Source of the DNA: Caulobacter sp. FWC2
Lineage (GTDB): Bacteria > Pseudomonadota > Alphaproteobacteria > Caulobacterales > Caulobacteraceae
DNA: 64,000 nt
Direction: 5' to 3'
NCBI RefSeq assembly: GCF_002742625.1
Contig: NZ_PEBF01000001.1
Coordinates: 2,170,001 to 2,234,000, forward strand
Of the stretch, positions 43,794 through 54,151 are shown in pieces; positions within the stretch are counted from its first letter, which is position 1; every line of letters begins with the position of its first letter. A program made the position numbers and the translations under genes. The notes beneath the pieces are model-generated. The model was given only the letters and a program-made list of their open reading frames with translations, was not told the DNA's origin and ran no database searches.

Positions 43794-44018
43794 ATGACCG
43801 CCGACGCCGCCCTTCAGAAGAAGCGCCTGACCACGATGCTCGCCATCGACGTGGTCTGCTTCCTGCTGGCTGGCGTCTCGATCTATGGCGCGGTGTCATT
43901 GGGACTGGGGTGGGCCAAGCCCGTCTTCATCCTGGCCATCGTCGCGGGCCTTGGGGCGCAAGTCTGGTTCATCCTGGGCTGGATGCGCGCGACCAAGGCG
44001 GAGGGCGCTTCGTCATGA
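43794..44018 (+). CDS. Small two-helix membrane protein in the nuo operon
   Basis: The 74-aa protein has a short basic N-terminus (MTADAALQKKRLTTM) and two hydrophobic segments (about residues 15-35 and 40-62), ending WMRATKAEGASS. The ATG begins 1 bp after the nuoE stop, and its own stop overlaps the next ATG (ATGA). No family recognised. Confidence 0.75.
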   Translation: MTADAALQKKRLTTMLAIDVVCFLLAGVSIYGAVSLGLGWAKPVFILAIVAGLGAQVWFILGWMRATKAEGASS

Positions 44019-44281
44019 TCGACGACAGCGCGCTCAACACCCGCCGCGCGGCCTATGCCGACACCATCCGGGGCCTGCATCGCCGTGAACGCGGCGTGGG
44101 CTTCGTGGCCTGCCTGCTGGGCGCGATCCTGCTGATCTGGGGTCGCACCGTGCAGGGCGCCCCGTTCTGGGCCGTCATCGCCGGTCTGGTCACGATTGCC
44201 GCCGGCTGGCTGCTTTTCGCCTATGTCATCATTCGTCGGACGCGCTATGTGCGCGCCCATCCATTCGATCCGCAAAGCTGA
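44015..44281 (+). CDS. Second small membrane protein in the nuo operon
   Basis: The 88-aa protein has a charged 27-residue N-terminus (MIDDSALNTRRAAYADTIRG) and two hydrophobic segments (about 28-45 and 50-72), then RRTRYVRAHPFDPQS. Its ATG overlaps the previous stop by 4 bp; nuoF begins 3 bp after it. The pair of tiny membrane proteins between nuoE and nuoF has no counterpart in the enterobacterial operon. Confidence 0.75.
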   Translation: MIDDSALNTRRAAYADTIRGLHRRERGVGFVACLLGAILLIWGRTVQGAPFWAVIAGLVTIAAGWLLFAYVIIRRTRYVRAHPFDPQS

Positions 44282-44284
44282 GTC

Positions 44285-45604
44285 ATGGTCGGTATCCTCG
44301 AAGACAAGGACCGCATCTTCACGAACCTCTACGGTCTCCACGATTGGGGCCTCGAGGGCGCGAAGAAGCGCGGCTGCTGGAATGGCACCAAGGACATCCT
44401 GGACGCGGGGCGCGACTGGATCATCGACAACATGAAGAACTCCGGCCTGCGCGGCCGGGGCGGGGCGGGCTTCGGCACTGGCCTGAAGTGGTCGTTCATG
44501 CCCAAGGAAGTGAAGGACGGTCGTCCGCACTACCTGGTCGTCAACGCCGACGAATCCGAGCCGGGCACCTGCAAGGACCGGGAGATCATGCGGCATGATC
44601 CGCACCTCCTGATCGAAGGCTGCCTGATCGCCTCGCGCGCGATGCTGGCCCACGCCTGCTACATCTATATTCGCGGCGAATACGTCCGTGAGCGCGAAGT
44701 GCTGGAAGCCGCCATCAAGCAGGCCTACGAGGCCAAGCTGATCGGCAAGAACAACGTCCACGGCTGGGACTTCGATCTTTACGTCCACCACGGCGCCGGC
44801 GCCTATATCTGCGGCGAAGAGACGGCCCTGCTGGAGAGCCTGGAAGGCAAGAAGGGCCAGCCGCGCCTGAAGCCGCCGTTCCCGGCCGGCGCGGGCCTCT
44901 ACGGGATGCCGACCACGGTCAACAACGTCGAGAGCATCGCCGTCGCCGGCACGATCCTGCGTCGTGGCGCGTCGTGGTTCGCCGGTTTCGGCCGCCCTAA
45001 CAACGCCGGCACCAAGCTGTTCTGCGTCTCGGGCCACGTGAACCTGCCCTGCAACGTCGAAGAAGCCATGAGCATCCCCTTCCGTCAGCTGATGGAAGAT
45101 CACTGCGGCGGCATCCGTGGCGGCTGGGGCAACCTGAAGGCCGTCATCCCGGGCGGTTCTTCCGTGCCGATGATCCCGGCCGAGCAGTGCGAAGACCTGC
45201 CGATGGACTTCGACGCTCTGCGCAACCTGCGTTCGGGCCTCGGCACGGCCGCCGTCATCGTCATGGACAAGTCCACTGACCTGGTCCGCGCCATCGCCCG
45301 CCTGTCGTACTTCTACAAGCACGAGAGCTGCGGCCAGTGCACGCCGTGCCGCGAAGGCACCGGCTGGATGTGGCGCGTCATGGAGCGTATGGCGACCGGC
45401 GAGGCCGATCCGAAAGAGATCGACACCCTGCTGGACGTCACGACCCAGGTCGAAGGGCACACCATCTGCGCCCTGGGCGATGCGGCCGCCTGGCCGATCC
45501 AGGGTCTGTTCCGTCACTTCCGCCACGAGGTGGAAGACCGGATTGCTTCCTATCGTAGCGGTCGCCTGCACGTGCAGGGCGCCAAGCTGATCGCGGCGGA
45601 GTAA
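44285..45604 (+). CDS. nuoF: NADH-quinone oxidoreductase subunit F
   Basis: The 439-aa NADH-oxidising subunit binds FMN and the N3 4Fe-4S cluster. The FMN/NADH motif [18 protein letters not shown] occupies residues about 54-71 and the cluster ligands lie in [16 protein letters not shown] with a distant Cys in [13 protein letters not shown]. Follows the small membrane protein by 3 bp. Confidence 0.97.
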   Translation: MVGILEDKDRIFTNLYGLHDWGLEGAKKRGCWNGTKDILDAGRDWIIDNMKNSGLRGRGGAGFGTGLKWSFMPKEVKDGRPHYLVVNADESEPGTCKDREIMRHDPHLLIEGCLIASRAMLAHACYIYIRGEYVREREVLEAAIKQAYEAKLIGKNNVHGWDFDLYVHHGAGAYICGEETALLESLEGKKGQPRLKPPFPAGAGLYGMPTTVNNVESIAVAGTILRRGASWFAGFGRPNNAGTKLFCVSGHVNLPCNVEEAMSIPFRQLMEDHCGGIRGGWGNLKAVIPGGSSVPMIPAEQCEDLPMDFDALRNLRSGLGTAAVIVMDKSTDLVRAIARLSYFYKHESCGQCTPCREGTGWMWRVMERMATGEADPKEIDTLLDVTTQVEGHTICALGDAAAWPIQGLFRHFRHEVEDRIASYRSGRLHVQGAKLIAAE

Positions 45605-45609
45605 CAAGA

Positions 45610-47670
45610 ATGGCTATCGCCAAGGTCAACGGCGTCGAGGTCGAATTCGAACCCGGCATGACGGTTCTGCAGGTCGCGGAACTGGCCGGGGAAGAAATCC
45701 CGCGCTTCTGCTATCACGAGCGCCTGTCCATCGCCGGCAATTGCCGGATGTGCCTGGTCGAAGTGAAGCCCGGCCCGCCGAAGCCGCAGGCGTCCTGCGC
45801 CCTGCCGGCCGCCGAGGGCCAGGAGATCTTCACCAAGACTCCGATGGTCAAGAAGGCCCGCGAAGGGGTGATGGAGTTCCTGCTCATCAACCACCCGCTG
45901 GATTGCCCGATCTGCGACCAGGGCGGCGAGTGCGATCTGCAGGACCAGGCCGTCGGCTACGGCCGCGACGACAGCCGCTATGACGAGAACAAGCGGGCGG
46001 TCGAAGAGAAGGCCATGGGCCCGCTCATCAAGACCGTGATGACGCGCTGCATCCAGTGCACCCGCTGCGTCCGTTTCATCACCGAAGTCGCCGGCTCGCC
46101 GGAAATCGGCCTGATCTCGCGCGGCGAAGACGTTGAAATCACGACCTATCTGGGCGCGGCGGTGACGTCGGAGCTCAGCGCCAACGTCATCGACCTGTGC
46201 CCGGTCGGCGCCCTGACCTCCAAGCCCTACGCCTTCGAAGCCCGCCCGTGGGAACTGAAGAAGACCGAGAGCATCGACGTCATGGACGCGCTGGGCTCGT
46301 GGATCCGTGTCGACAGCCGCGCCGCCGCCGTGCTCCGCGTGCTGCCGCGCAACAACGACGACGTCAACGAAGAGTGGATCTCGGACAAGACGCGTTACGC
46401 TGTCGACGGCCTGGGCCGTCAGCGTCTCGACCGTCCGTACGTCCGCATCGGCGGCAGCCTGAAGCCGGCCACCTGGGCCGAAGCCTTCGCCGCCATCGCC
46501 GCCAAGGTTAAGACGACCGCGCCTGAGCGCATCGGCGTCATCGCCGGCGACCTGCAGGACGCCGAAAGCTTGAAGGCGACCAAGGACCTCTTCACCGCCC
46601 TGGGCGTGAAGAACCTGGACAGCCGCCAGGACGGCGCCGCTCTCGGCGCTGGCCCGCGCGAAAGCTGGCTGTTCAACTCGACGATCGCAGGCATCGAGAA
46701 CGCCGACGTCGTGCTGTTCGTCGGCGCCAATCCGCGCATCGAGACCCCGGTCCTGAACGCCCGATTCCGCAAGCAGTGGATCGCCGGCAAGACCCGCTTC
46801 GGCGTCATCGGCGAGCAAGCCGACCTGACGTTCGACTACGACTACCTCGGCGCCGGCGCCAAGACGCTGTCGGGCCTGGCCAGGAGCAAGGGCGGCTTCA
46901 TCGACGCCCTGAAGGCCGCCGAGCGTCCCGCCATCATCATCGGTCAGGGCGCTCTGGCCCGCGCCGATGGCGCGGCGATCCTCAAGGCCGCCGCCGGCCT
47001 CGCCAAGACCGTCAAGGTCGTCCGCGAGGGCTGGAACGGCTGGAACGTCTTGCACACCGCCGCCGCGCGCGTCGCCGGTCTCGACATGGGCTTCGTCCCG
47101 GCCGAGGGCGGTCTGGCCACGGCCGACATGCTGAAGCCAGGCGCTCTGGACGTCCTGTTCCTGCTGGGCGCCGACGAGTGCGAAACCGCCGCTTCGGACG
47201 CGTTCAAGATCTATCTCGGCACGCACGGCGATAACGGGGCCCACAAGGCCGACGTGATCCTGCCGGGCGCCGCCTACACCGAGAAGAACGGCCTCTACGT
47301 GAACCTCGAAGGCCGGGTCCAGATGGGCCGCCGCGCGGTGTTCCCGAAGGGCGAGGCCAAGGAAGACTGGTCGATCCTTCGTGCTCTCTCCGAAGTGCTG
47401 GGCTGCAAGCTGCCTTACGACAGCCTGGACCAACTGCGCGCCAAGCTGTTCGCCGATCACCCGACCTTCGGCCAGATCGACTACGCGCCGGGCTCGGTCG
47501 CGACTTCGTTCGATGTCGGCGCCCTGGGCGCTGACGGCGAGATCTCCGACGCGCCGTTCGAAAGCCCGATCAAGGCTTTCCACCTGACCAACCCCGTCGC
47601 GCGCGCCAGCGTGACCATGGCCGAATGCGCGGCCGTGGCGTCCGGCGCCGCCAAGATCGCTGCGGAGTAA
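45610..47670 (+). CDS. nuoG: NADH-quinone oxidoreductase subunit G
   Basis: The 686-aa iron-sulphur subunit carries an N-terminal 2Fe-2S ferredoxin domain (ACC in CRMCLVEV region), a His-Cys3 4Fe-4S site (LDCPICDQGGECDLQDQ) and a second 4Fe-4S site (RCIQCTRCVRF), followed by a molybdopterin-oxidoreductase-like domain without cofactor. Length equals the mitochondrial-type 75-kDa subunit, shorter than E. coli NuoG. Confidence 0.97.
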   Translation: MAIAKVNGVEVEFEPGMTVLQVAELAGEEIPRFCYHERLSIAGNCRMCLVEVKPGPPKPQASCALPAAEGQEIFTKTPMVKKAREGVMEFLLINHPLDCPICDQGGECDLQDQAVGYGRDDSRYDENKRAVEEKAMGPLIKTVMTRCIQCTRCVRFITEVAGSPEIGLISRGEDVEITTYLGAAVTSELSANVIDLCPVGALTSKPYAFEARPWELKKTESIDVMDALGSWIRVDSRAAAVLRVLPRNNDDVNEEWISDKTRYAVDGLGRQRLDRPYVRIGGSLKPATWAEAFAAIAAKVKTTAPERIGVIAGDLQDAESLKATKDLFTALGVKNLDSRQDGAALGAGPRESWLFNSTIAGIENADVVLFVGANPRIETPVLNARFRKQWIAGKTRFGVIGEQADLTFDYDYLGAGAKTLSGLARSKGGFIDALKAAERPAIIIGQGALARADGAAILKAAAGLAKTVKVVREGWNGWNVLHTAAARVAGLDMGFVPAEGGLATADMLKPGALDVLFLLGADECETAASDAFKIYLGTHGDNGAHKADVILPGAAYTEKNGLYVNLEGRVQMGRRAVFPKGEAKEDWSILRALSEVLGCKLPYDSLDQLRAKLFADHPTFGQIDYAPGSVATSFDVGALGADGEISDAPFESPIKAFHLTNPVARASVTMAECAAVASGAAKIAAE

Positions 47671-47673
47671 ATC

Positions 47674-48732
47674 GTGGGCTCGACTTCTCCGCTTCTCTGG
47701 TTTGGCCTGACGACCGGCGGCATCCTGCTGGTCGTGATCTGGGTCCTGCTGAGCCTGGCCTTCCTGCTGCTGGCCGACCGCAAGATCTGGGCCGGCGTCC
47801 AGATGCGCAAAGGGCCCAACGTCGTTGGTCCCTTTGGTCTTCTTCAATCGTTCGCCGACTTCCTCAAGTTCGTCTTGAAGGAGATCGTGATCCCGGCCGG
47901 CGCCGACAAGATCGTCTTCATCCTGGCGCCGCTGCTCAGCCTGGTCTTGGGCTTCGTGGGCTGGGCCGTGGTGCCGTTCGCGCCGGGCTGGGTCGTCTCG
48001 AACCTGAATGTCGGCATCCTGTATCTGCTGGCGATGAGCTCGCTGGGCGTCTATGGCATCATCATGGGCGGCTGGGCTTCGAACTCGAAGTACCCGTTCC
48101 TGGGCGCGCTGCGTTCGGCGGCGCAGATGGTGTCGTACGAGGTCTCGATCGGCCTGATCATCATCACGGTGATCCTGCTGGCCGGTTCGATGAACCTCTC
48201 GACCATCGTCGAGAAGCAGTCGGGCTGGTTCTGGAACTGGAACGTCTTCGGCGGCGGCTTGAAGAACCTGGTCCTGCTGCCGATCATGGTTGTCTCTATG
48301 GGCATGTTCTACATCTCGGCCCTGGCCGAGACGAACCGTCCGCCCTTCGATCTGCCGGAAGCCGAATCCGAACTCGTGGCCGGTTACCAGGTCGAGTACA
48401 GCTCGACGCCGTACCTGCTGTTCATGGTGGCCGAGTATTCGAACATCGTCCTGATGTGCGCCATGATCAGCGTGCTGTTCTTCGGCGGCTGGAACCTGGG
48501 TATTCCGGTCGATCTGGTGGCCATGTGGGGCTGGTGGGGCAAGTTCGCCCTGGCCTTGGTCTTCTACGCCAAGATCTGCTTCTGGTTCTTCATGATCGCC
48601 ATGGCGAAGGCCATCGTGCCGCGCTACCGCTACGATCAGCTGATGCGCCTGGGTTGGAAGGTGTTCCTGCCGACCTCGCTGGTGCTGGTCGCCGCGGTGG
48701 CCGCCTGGCGCGTGTTCGGTCCGGGGACCTGA
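47674..48732 (+). CDS. nuoH: NADH-quinone oxidoreductase subunit H
   Basis: The 352-aa membrane subunit at the joint with the peripheral arm has about eight helices. Motifs include [22 protein letters not shown] and [30 protein letters not shown] loop (the quinone-proximal acidic loop). The start is GTG, 3 bp after nuoG. Its stop shares a base with the next ATG (TGATG). Confidence 0.96.
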   Translation: MGSTSPLLWFGLTTGGILLVVIWVLLSLAFLLLADRKIWAGVQMRKGPNVVGPFGLLQSFADFLKFVLKEIVIPAGADKIVFILAPLLSLVLGFVGWAVVPFAPGWVVSNLNVGILYLLAMSSLGVYGIIMGGWASNSKYPFLGALRSAAQMVSYEVSIGLIIITVILLAGSMNLSTIVEKQSGWFWNWNVFGGGLKNLVLLPIMVVSMGMFYISALAETNRPPFDLPEAESELVAGYQVEYSSTPYLLFMVAEYSNIVLMCAMISVLFFGGWNLGIPVDLVAMWGWWGKFALALVFYAKICFWFFMIAMAKAIVPRYRYDQLMRLGWKVFLPTSLVLVAAVAAWRVFGPGT

Positions 48733-48971
48733 TGCGTCGCGCCACGATCCTTGCTGTAGGTCTTTCCGGACTTGTCCTGACGGCCTGTGCGGGCGTCGCG
48801 GCGACGGATCGGTCCTATTCGCTGGGCGACGGGGTGGTCAGCTATGACGACCTCCGCCGCGAAGGCGACAAGTGCAAGGCCTCGGGCGGCGTGATCCAGG
48901 CCAAGCAGGACGGGGGCGACCCCGCTCAGCTGTCGAACTACACCTGCGTGATCCCGCGCGGGCCGAAATAG
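48732..48971 (+). CDS. Small lipoprotein in the nuo operon
   Basis: The 79-aa protein has a clear lipobox (LTAC, Cys19) after a hydrophobic signal and a 60-residue mature part (TDRSYSLGDGVVSYDDLRREGDKC ... NYTCVIPRG) with two further Cys that could form a disulphide. The ATG shares its first base with the nuoH stop. Then 72 bp follow before nuoI. No family recognised. Confidence 0.75.
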   Translation: MRRATILAVGLSGLVLTACAGVAATDRSYSLGDGVVSYDDLRREGDKCKASGGVIQAKQDGGDPAQLSNYTCVIPRGPK

Positions 48972-49043
48972 GGCTCATGGCCCACGTCGAGACGGGGAGG
49001 GGCCAACGCACCTCCTCTGAAGTATAGGTTTAGGAGAGCTCTG

Positions 49044-49535
49044 GTGTTCCAGCGCATCACTCAAGCGGTCAAGGGCGCGGCCCTTTTGGACTTCGCGGGC
49101 GCCTTTGGCCTCGCCATGAAGTACATGATCGCGCCGAAGAAGACGGTGATCTATCCGAACGAGCGCGGCCCGCAGTCGCCGCGCTTCCGGGGCGAGCACG
49201 CCCTGCGCCGGTATCCTTCGGGCGAAGAGCGCTGCATCGCCTGCAAGCTCTGCGAAGCCATCTGCCCGGCCCAGGCGATCACCATCGAAGCCGAACCGCG
49301 CGAGGACGGCAGCCGCCGCACTACCCGCTACGACATCGACATGGTCAAGTGCATCTACTGCGGCCTGTGCCAGGAGGCCTGCCCGGTGGACGCCATCGTG
49401 GAAGGTCCGAACATCGAGTTCGCGACCGAAACCCGCGAAGAACTTTACTACGACAAGGAACGTCTTCTCGATAACGGCGACCGTTGGGAGCGCCTGATCG
49501 CGAAGAATCTGGAGTTGGACGCGCCCTACCGTTAA
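49044..49535 (+). CDS. nuoI: NADH-quinone oxidoreductase subunit I
   Basis: The 163-aa subunit has two 4Fe-4S motifs, [16 protein letters not shown] and [16 protein letters not shown], carrying clusters N6a and N6b. GTG start, preceded by TAGGAGAG at a suitable distance. An 82-bp gap without a gene follows before nuoJ. Confidence 0.96.
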   Translation: MFQRITQAVKGAALLDFAGAFGLAMKYMIAPKKTVIYPNERGPQSPRFRGEHALRRYPSGEERCIACKLCEAICPAQAITIEAEPREDGSRRTTRYDIDMVKCIYCGLCQEACPVDAIVEGPNIEFATETREELYYDKERLLDNGDRWERLIAKNLELDAPYR

Positions 49536-49617
49536 AGACGGGCGCGAATCCGAAGCAGGCGGTGCGCCGTAAGGCGTAGCGTCATCGAACGTAAGATTTC
49601 AGGGGAGCCCTGGGCCA

Positions 49618-50235
49618 ATGCCCTTGCAGGCGATCGCTTTCTATCTGCTGGCTTTCACGACCATCGCGGCGGGCTTGCTCGTCGTGTCGGCTCGGAATCC
49701 CGTGCACTCGGTGCTCTTCCTGATCACCGCCTTCTTCTCGGCCGCCGGTCTCTTCGTCCTGCTGGGCGCGGAGTTCCTGGCGATGCTGCTCATCGTCGTC
49801 TATGTGGGCGCGGTCGCGGTGCTGTTCCTGTTCGTCGTCATGATGCTGGACGTCGACTTCGCCGAGCTCCGCCAGGGCTTCGTACAGTACCTGCCGTTCG
49901 GTGGCGCGATCGCCCTGGTCATCGCCACCGAGATGGTGATGGTCGTGGCTGCGGTCGCCACCAACGGCGCGGCGTCGCGGAACGCTCTGCCGAACGCTTC
50001 GCCGGGCGGTGTTCCGAACACCGAGGCGATCGGTCGCGTGCTCTACACTGACTATGTCTTCTTCTTCCAGCTGGCCGGTCTGGTGCTGCTGGTCGCCATG
50101 ATCGGCGCCATCGTCCTGACCCTGCGTCACAAGCCCGGCGTCAAGCGCCAGGACATCGGCAAGCAAGTCGCCCGTACGCCGAAGACCGGCATGGAACTGG
50201 TCCAGATCAAGCCGGGTGAGGGGATCTCCGAATGA
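49618..50235 (+). CDS. nuoJ: NADH-quinone oxidoreductase subunit J
   Basis: The 205-aa membrane subunit has five predicted helices, with [53 protein letters not shown] conserved core (helix 3 pi-bulge region). The ATG is preceded by AGGGGAG. Its stop overlaps nuoK (ATGA). Confidence 0.95.
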   Translation: MPLQAIAFYLLAFTTIAAGLLVVSARNPVHSVLFLITAFFSAAGLFVLLGAEFLAMLLIVVYVGAVAVLFLFVVMMLDVDFAELRQGFVQYLPFGGAIALVIATEMVMVVAAVATNGAASRNALPNASPGGVPNTEAIGRVLYTDYVFFFQLAGLVLLVAMIGAIVLTLRHKPGVKRQDIGKQVARTPKTGMELVQIKPGEGISE

Positions 50236-50537
50236 TCGGCCTGTCGCACTATCTCGTCGTCGCCGCGATCCTGTTCACGATCGGCGTCTTCGGCATCTTC
50301 GTGAACCGCAAGAACGTCATCGTCATCCTGATGTCGATCGAACTGATCCTGCTCGCGGTGAACATCAATCTCGTGGCGTTCTCGTCCTTCCTGCACGATG
50401 TGGCGGGGCAGATCTTCGCCATGTTCGTGCTGACCGTCGCCGCCGCCGAGGCGGCCGTGGGTCTGGCCATTCTCGTCACCTTCTTCCGAAACCGCGGCGA
50501 TATCGCGGTTGACGACGCCAGCATGATGAAGGGCTAA
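50232..50537 (+). CDS. nuoK: NADH-quinone oxidoreductase subunit K
   Basis: The 101-aa subunit has three helices with the conserved proton-channel Glu in [16 protein letters not shown] and a second in [11 protein letters not shown]. It overlaps nuoJ by 4 bp and precedes nuoL by 8 bp. Confidence 0.96.
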   Translation: MIGLSHYLVVAAILFTIGVFGIFVNRKNVIVILMSIELILLAVNINLVAFSSFLHDVAGQIFAMFVLTVAAAEAAVGLAILVTFFRNRGDIAVDDASMMKG

Positions 50538-50545
50538 GCGACGTC

Positions 50546-52645
50546 ATGCAGACGCCAGTCACCCACATACTTGTCACCATTCTCGTTTTCGCGCCGATTA
50601 TCGCCGCGGCCATCGCCGGCCTGTTCGGCCGCCGCATCGGCGACGTGGCGTCGCAGTCGGTCACCACCGGCGCGCTGATCCTGGCCTGCGGCCTGTCCTG
50701 GTACACGTTCAGCCAGTGGACCTGGGGGCACATGGAGGCCTTCACCGTTCACCTGCTGCCGTTCATCCACATCGGCGACTTCCAGGCTGACTGGTCGATC
50801 CGCATCGACGCCCTGTCGGCGACCATGCTGATCGTGGTCACGACGGTCTCGGCCCTCGTGCACATCTACTCCTGGGGCTACATGGCCGAGGACGACAGCA
50901 AGCCGCGGTTCTTCGCCTACCTGTCGCTGTTCACCTTCGCCATGCTGTCGCTGGTCACCGCCGCCGACTTCATGCAGCTGTTCTTCGGCTGGGAAGGGGT
51001 GGGCCTCGCCTCGTACCTGCTGATCGGCTTCTGGTACAAGAAGCCGTCGGCCAGCGCGGCGGCCATCAAGGCCTTCGTGGTCAACCGGGTCGGCGACTTC
51101 GGTTTCGCCCTCGGCATCATGACCACCTTCTGGGCGTTCGGCACCATCCAGTTCGCCGAGCTGTTCCCGATGATCGCCAGCCACGCCGGCAAGACCTGGG
51201 AATTCGCGGGCCACACCTGGCCGCTGATGGATATCGCCTGCTTCCTGCTGTTCATCGGCGCGATGGGCAAGTCGGCGCAGTTCTTCCTGCACACCTGGCT
51301 GCCGGACGCCATGGAAGGCCCGACCCCGGTCTCGGCCCTGATCCACGCGGCCACCATGGTCACCGCCGGCGTCTACATGCTGTGCCTGCTGTCGCCGATG
51401 TTCGAATACGCCCCGGTGGCCAAGAACATCGTCACGGTGATCGGCGCGGTGACGGCCCTGTTCGCCGCCACGGTCGGCCTGACCCAGAACGACATCAAGC
51501 GCGTGATCGCCTACTCGACCTGCTCGCAGCTGGGCTACATGTTCTTCGCGGCCGGCGTCGGCGCCTATCAGGCGGCCATGTTCCACCTGTTTACCCACGC
51601 CTTCTTCAAGGCCCTGCTGTTCCTGGGCGCCGGTTCGGTGATCCACGGCATGCACCATGAGCAGGACATGCGGAAGTACGGCGCCCTGGCCAAGCTGCTG
51701 CCGGTGACCTTCATCGCCATGACGATCGGCACGATCGCCATCACGGGTCTGGGCTTCCCGCCGCTGCACCTGGGCTTCGCCGGCTTCTACTCGAAGGACA
51801 CCATCATCGAAGCGGCCTTCGCGGCCGGCCAGAACAACGGCATCGGCATGTTCGCCTGGGTGATCGGCGTGCTCGTCGCGGGCCTGACGTCGTTCTACTC
51901 GTGGCGCCTGGCCTTCTTCACCTTCAACGGCAAGGCGCGCTGGGGTCATGACGACCATCACGCCCACGGTGACGCCCACGCAGCCCATGGTCACGACGCT
52001 CACGCGCACGAGACCCATGACGAGCCGCTGGCCGATGACCACGCGCACGACGATCACGGCCATGGTCACGACCATAAGCCGCACGAAAGCCCGTGGGTGA
52101 TGCTGTTCCCGCTGGTCGTCCTGTCGCTGGGCGCGGTCTTCGCCGGCTTCGTGTTCACCGACTACTTCGTCGGCCACCACCAGGAAGAGTTCTGGCGCGG
52201 CGCCATCTACAACGCCCCGACCAACCACGTGCTCCACCAGGCGCACGAAGTGGCCGAGTGGGTGAAGTGGAGCCCGCTGATCGCCTCGATCCTGGGCCTG
52301 CTGGTCGCGGTCTACGTCTATCTCTTGAAGGGCGACGAGCGCCTCGGCCTGAAGATGGCCGAACGCAAGGGTCCACTGTACGTCTTCTTCTACAACAAGT
52401 GGTTCTTCGACGAGCTTTACGACGCCACCTTCGTGCGCTTCGCCAAGTTCCTCGGCGACCTGTTCTGGAAGGGCGGCGACCAGAAGATCATCGACGGCCT
52501 CGGCCCGGATGGCGTCAGCAAACTCTCGTATGAGGTGGGCAGGCGCACCGGCAAGCTGCAGACCGGCTATCTCTATCACTACGCGTTTGTCATGCTGCTC
52601 GGCGTCGCCGGCCTGCTGACCTTCGCCCTGTACGCCTTCCGTTGA
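50546..52645 (+). CDS. nuoL: NADH-quinone oxidoreductase subunit L with His-rich loop
   Basis: The 699-aa antiporter-like subunit has the Proton_antipo core ([67 protein letters not shown]) and the long lateral helix at the C-terminus. Residues 468-513 form a loop with 17 His among 46 residues, mixed with Asp and Glu, between two hydrophobic segments. Such loops occur in some alphaproteobacterial NuoL proteins and may bind metal. The ATG is preceded by a weak ribosome site. Confidence 0.96.
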   Translation: MQTPVTHILVTILVFAPIIAAAIAGLFGRRIGDVASQSVTTGALILACGLSWYTFSQWTWGHMEAFTVHLLPFIHIGDFQADWSIRIDALSATMLIVVTTVSALVHIYSWGYMAEDDSKPRFFAYLSLFTFAMLSLVTAADFMQLFFGWEGVGLASYLLIGFWYKKPSASAAAIKAFVVNRVGDFGFALGIMTTFWAFGTIQFAELFPMIASHAGKTWEFAGHTWPLMDIACFLLFIGAMGKSAQFFLHTWLPDAMEGPTPVSALIHAATMVTAGVYMLCLLSPMFEYAPVAKNIVTVIGAVTALFAATVGLTQNDIKRVIAYSTCSQLGYMFFAAGVGAYQAAMFHLFTHAFFKALLFLGAGSVIHGMHHEQDMRKYGALAKLLPVTFIAMTIGTIAITGLGFPPLHLGFAGFYSKDTIIEAAFAAGQNNGIGMFAWVIGVLVAGLTSFYSWRLAFFTFNGKARWGHDDHHAHGDAHAAHGHDAHAHETHDEPLADDHAHDDHGHGHDHKPHESPWVMLFPLVVLSLGAVFAGFVFTDYFVGHHQEEFWRGAIYNAPTNHVLHQAHEVAEWVKWSPLIASILGLLVAVYVYLLKGDERLGLKMAERKGPLYVFFYNKWFFDELYDATFVRFAKFLGDLFWKGGDQKIIDGLGPDGVSKLSYEVGRRTGKLQTGYLYHYAFVMLLGVAGLLTFALYAFR

Positions 52646-52659
52646 GGGGGACGGAGCTC

Positions 52660-54144
52660 ATGAGCGGCCTTCTCAGCCTTACGACCTTCGCGCCGATCAT
52701 CGGCGTCGCGGTGATCCTCGCCGCGCGCGCCTTCAGTGGCGCGAGCGAAAAGACCGACACCCTGGCCAAGTGGATCGCACTCGCGACCACCCTGGTCACG
52801 TTCGGCCTGTCGATCGTCCTGACCCTCCAGTTCGACCCGAAGAACCCGGGCTTCCAGTTCGTGGAAGACTTCGCCTGGTTCGCGGGCCTCCACTACCGCA
52901 TGGGCGTGGACGGCATTTCGATCCTGTTCGTCCTGCTGACTGCGTTCCTGCTGCCGATCTGCATCATCGCCAGCTGGAAGTCGGTCGAGAAGCGCGTCGT
53001 CGAATATCTGATCGCCTTCCTGGTCCTGGAGACCCTGGTGATCGGCGTGTTCTGCGCGCTCGACCTGATCCTGTTCTATCTCTACTTCGAATTCAGCCTG
53101 GTCCCGATGTTCCTGATCATCGGCATCTGGGGCGGCAAGCGCCGGATCTACGCGGCCTACAAGTTCTTCCTCTATACGCTGCTGGGTTCGATCCTGATGC
53201 TGGCCGCCATCCTGGCCATGATCAATATCGCCGGCACCTCGTCGATCCCGGCGCTGATGACGTTCAAGTTCGCCCCGTGGCTGCAGACCTGGCTGTGGCT
53301 CGCCTTCTTCGCCTCGTTCGCGGTGAAGATGCCGATGTGGCCGGTCCACACCTGGCTGCCCGACGCCCACGTCGAGGCGCCGACGGCCGGTTCGGTCATC
53401 CTGGCCGGCATCCTGCTGAAGCTCGGCGGCTACGGCTTCATGCGCTTCAGCCTGCCGATGTTCCCCAACGCCTCGGAGATGTTCCAGCCGCTGGTGTTCG
53501 CGATGTCGGCCATCGCCATCGTCTACACCTCGCTGGTCGCCTTCCGTCAGACCGACATCAAGAAGCTGATCGCCTATTCGTCGATCGCCCACATGGGCTT
53601 CGTGACCATGGGCATCTTCTCGGGCAACGCGGCGGGCGAGCAGGGCGCTCTGTTCCAGATGCTGAGCCACGGGGTGATCTCCGGCGCGCTCTTCCTCTGC
53701 GTCGGAGTCGTCTACGACCGCATGCACACTCGCGAGATCGCCTTCTACGGCGGCCTGACCAACCGGATGCCGCACTACGCCTTCGTGTTCCTGCTGTTCA
53801 CGATGGGCAATGTCGGCCTGCCGGGCACTTCGGGCTTCGTCGGTGAAATCCTGACCATGACCGGCGTCTACAAGGCGTCGACCTGGACAGCGATCGTGGC
53901 GGCCACCGGCGTGATCCTGTCGGCCATGTACGCCCTGACCCTGTATCGTCGGGTGATGTACGGCGAGATCACCAATCCCGAGCTGAAGACCATCACCGAT
54001 CTGGACGCGCGCGAGATCGTGCTGTTCGTTCCGCTGATCGCGATGACCCTGCTGCTGGGTATCTATCCCAATCTCGTGTTCAACCTGACCGCGACGTCCG
54101 TCGACGCGCTCGTCGGCGCCTGGCGCGCCGCCGTGGGCGGGTGA
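52660..54144 (+). CDS. nuoM: NADH-quinone oxidoreductase subunit M
   Basis: The 494-aa antiporter-like subunit has FNAF-type proton channel motifs: [44 protein letters not shown] and [23 protein letters not shown] 52660 is supported by GGAG 7 nt upstream; an in-frame ATG at 52642 lies inside nuoL and is not used. Confidence 0.95.
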   Translation: MSGLLSLTTFAPIIGVAVILAARAFSGASEKTDTLAKWIALATTLVTFGLSIVLTLQFDPKNPGFQFVEDFAWFAGLHYRMGVDGISILFVLLTAFLLPICIIASWKSVEKRVVEYLIAFLVLETLVIGVFCALDLILFYLYFEFSLVPMFLIIGIWGGKRRIYAAYKFFLYTLLGSILMLAAILAMINIAGTSSIPALMTFKFAPWLQTWLWLAFFASFAVKMPMWPVHTWLPDAHVEAPTAGSVILAGILLKLGGYGFMRFSLPMFPNASEMFQPLVFAMSAIAIVYTSLVAFRQTDIKKLIAYSSIAHMGFVTMGIFSGNAAGEQGALFQMLSHGVISGALFLCVGVVYDRMHTREIAFYGGLTNRMPHYAFVFLLFTMGNVGLPGTSGFVGEILTMTGVYKASTWTAIVAATGVILSAMYALTLYRRVMYGEITNPELKTITDLDAREIVLFVPLIAMTLLLGIYPNLVFNLTATSVDALVGAWRAAVGG

Positions 54145-54151
54145 GGAGCCT

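Noticed and set aside
47625..48971. 448-codon frame overlapping nuoH
   Set aside because: Only the last 79 codons (lipoprotein from 48732) make sense; the rest is a shadow of nuoH.
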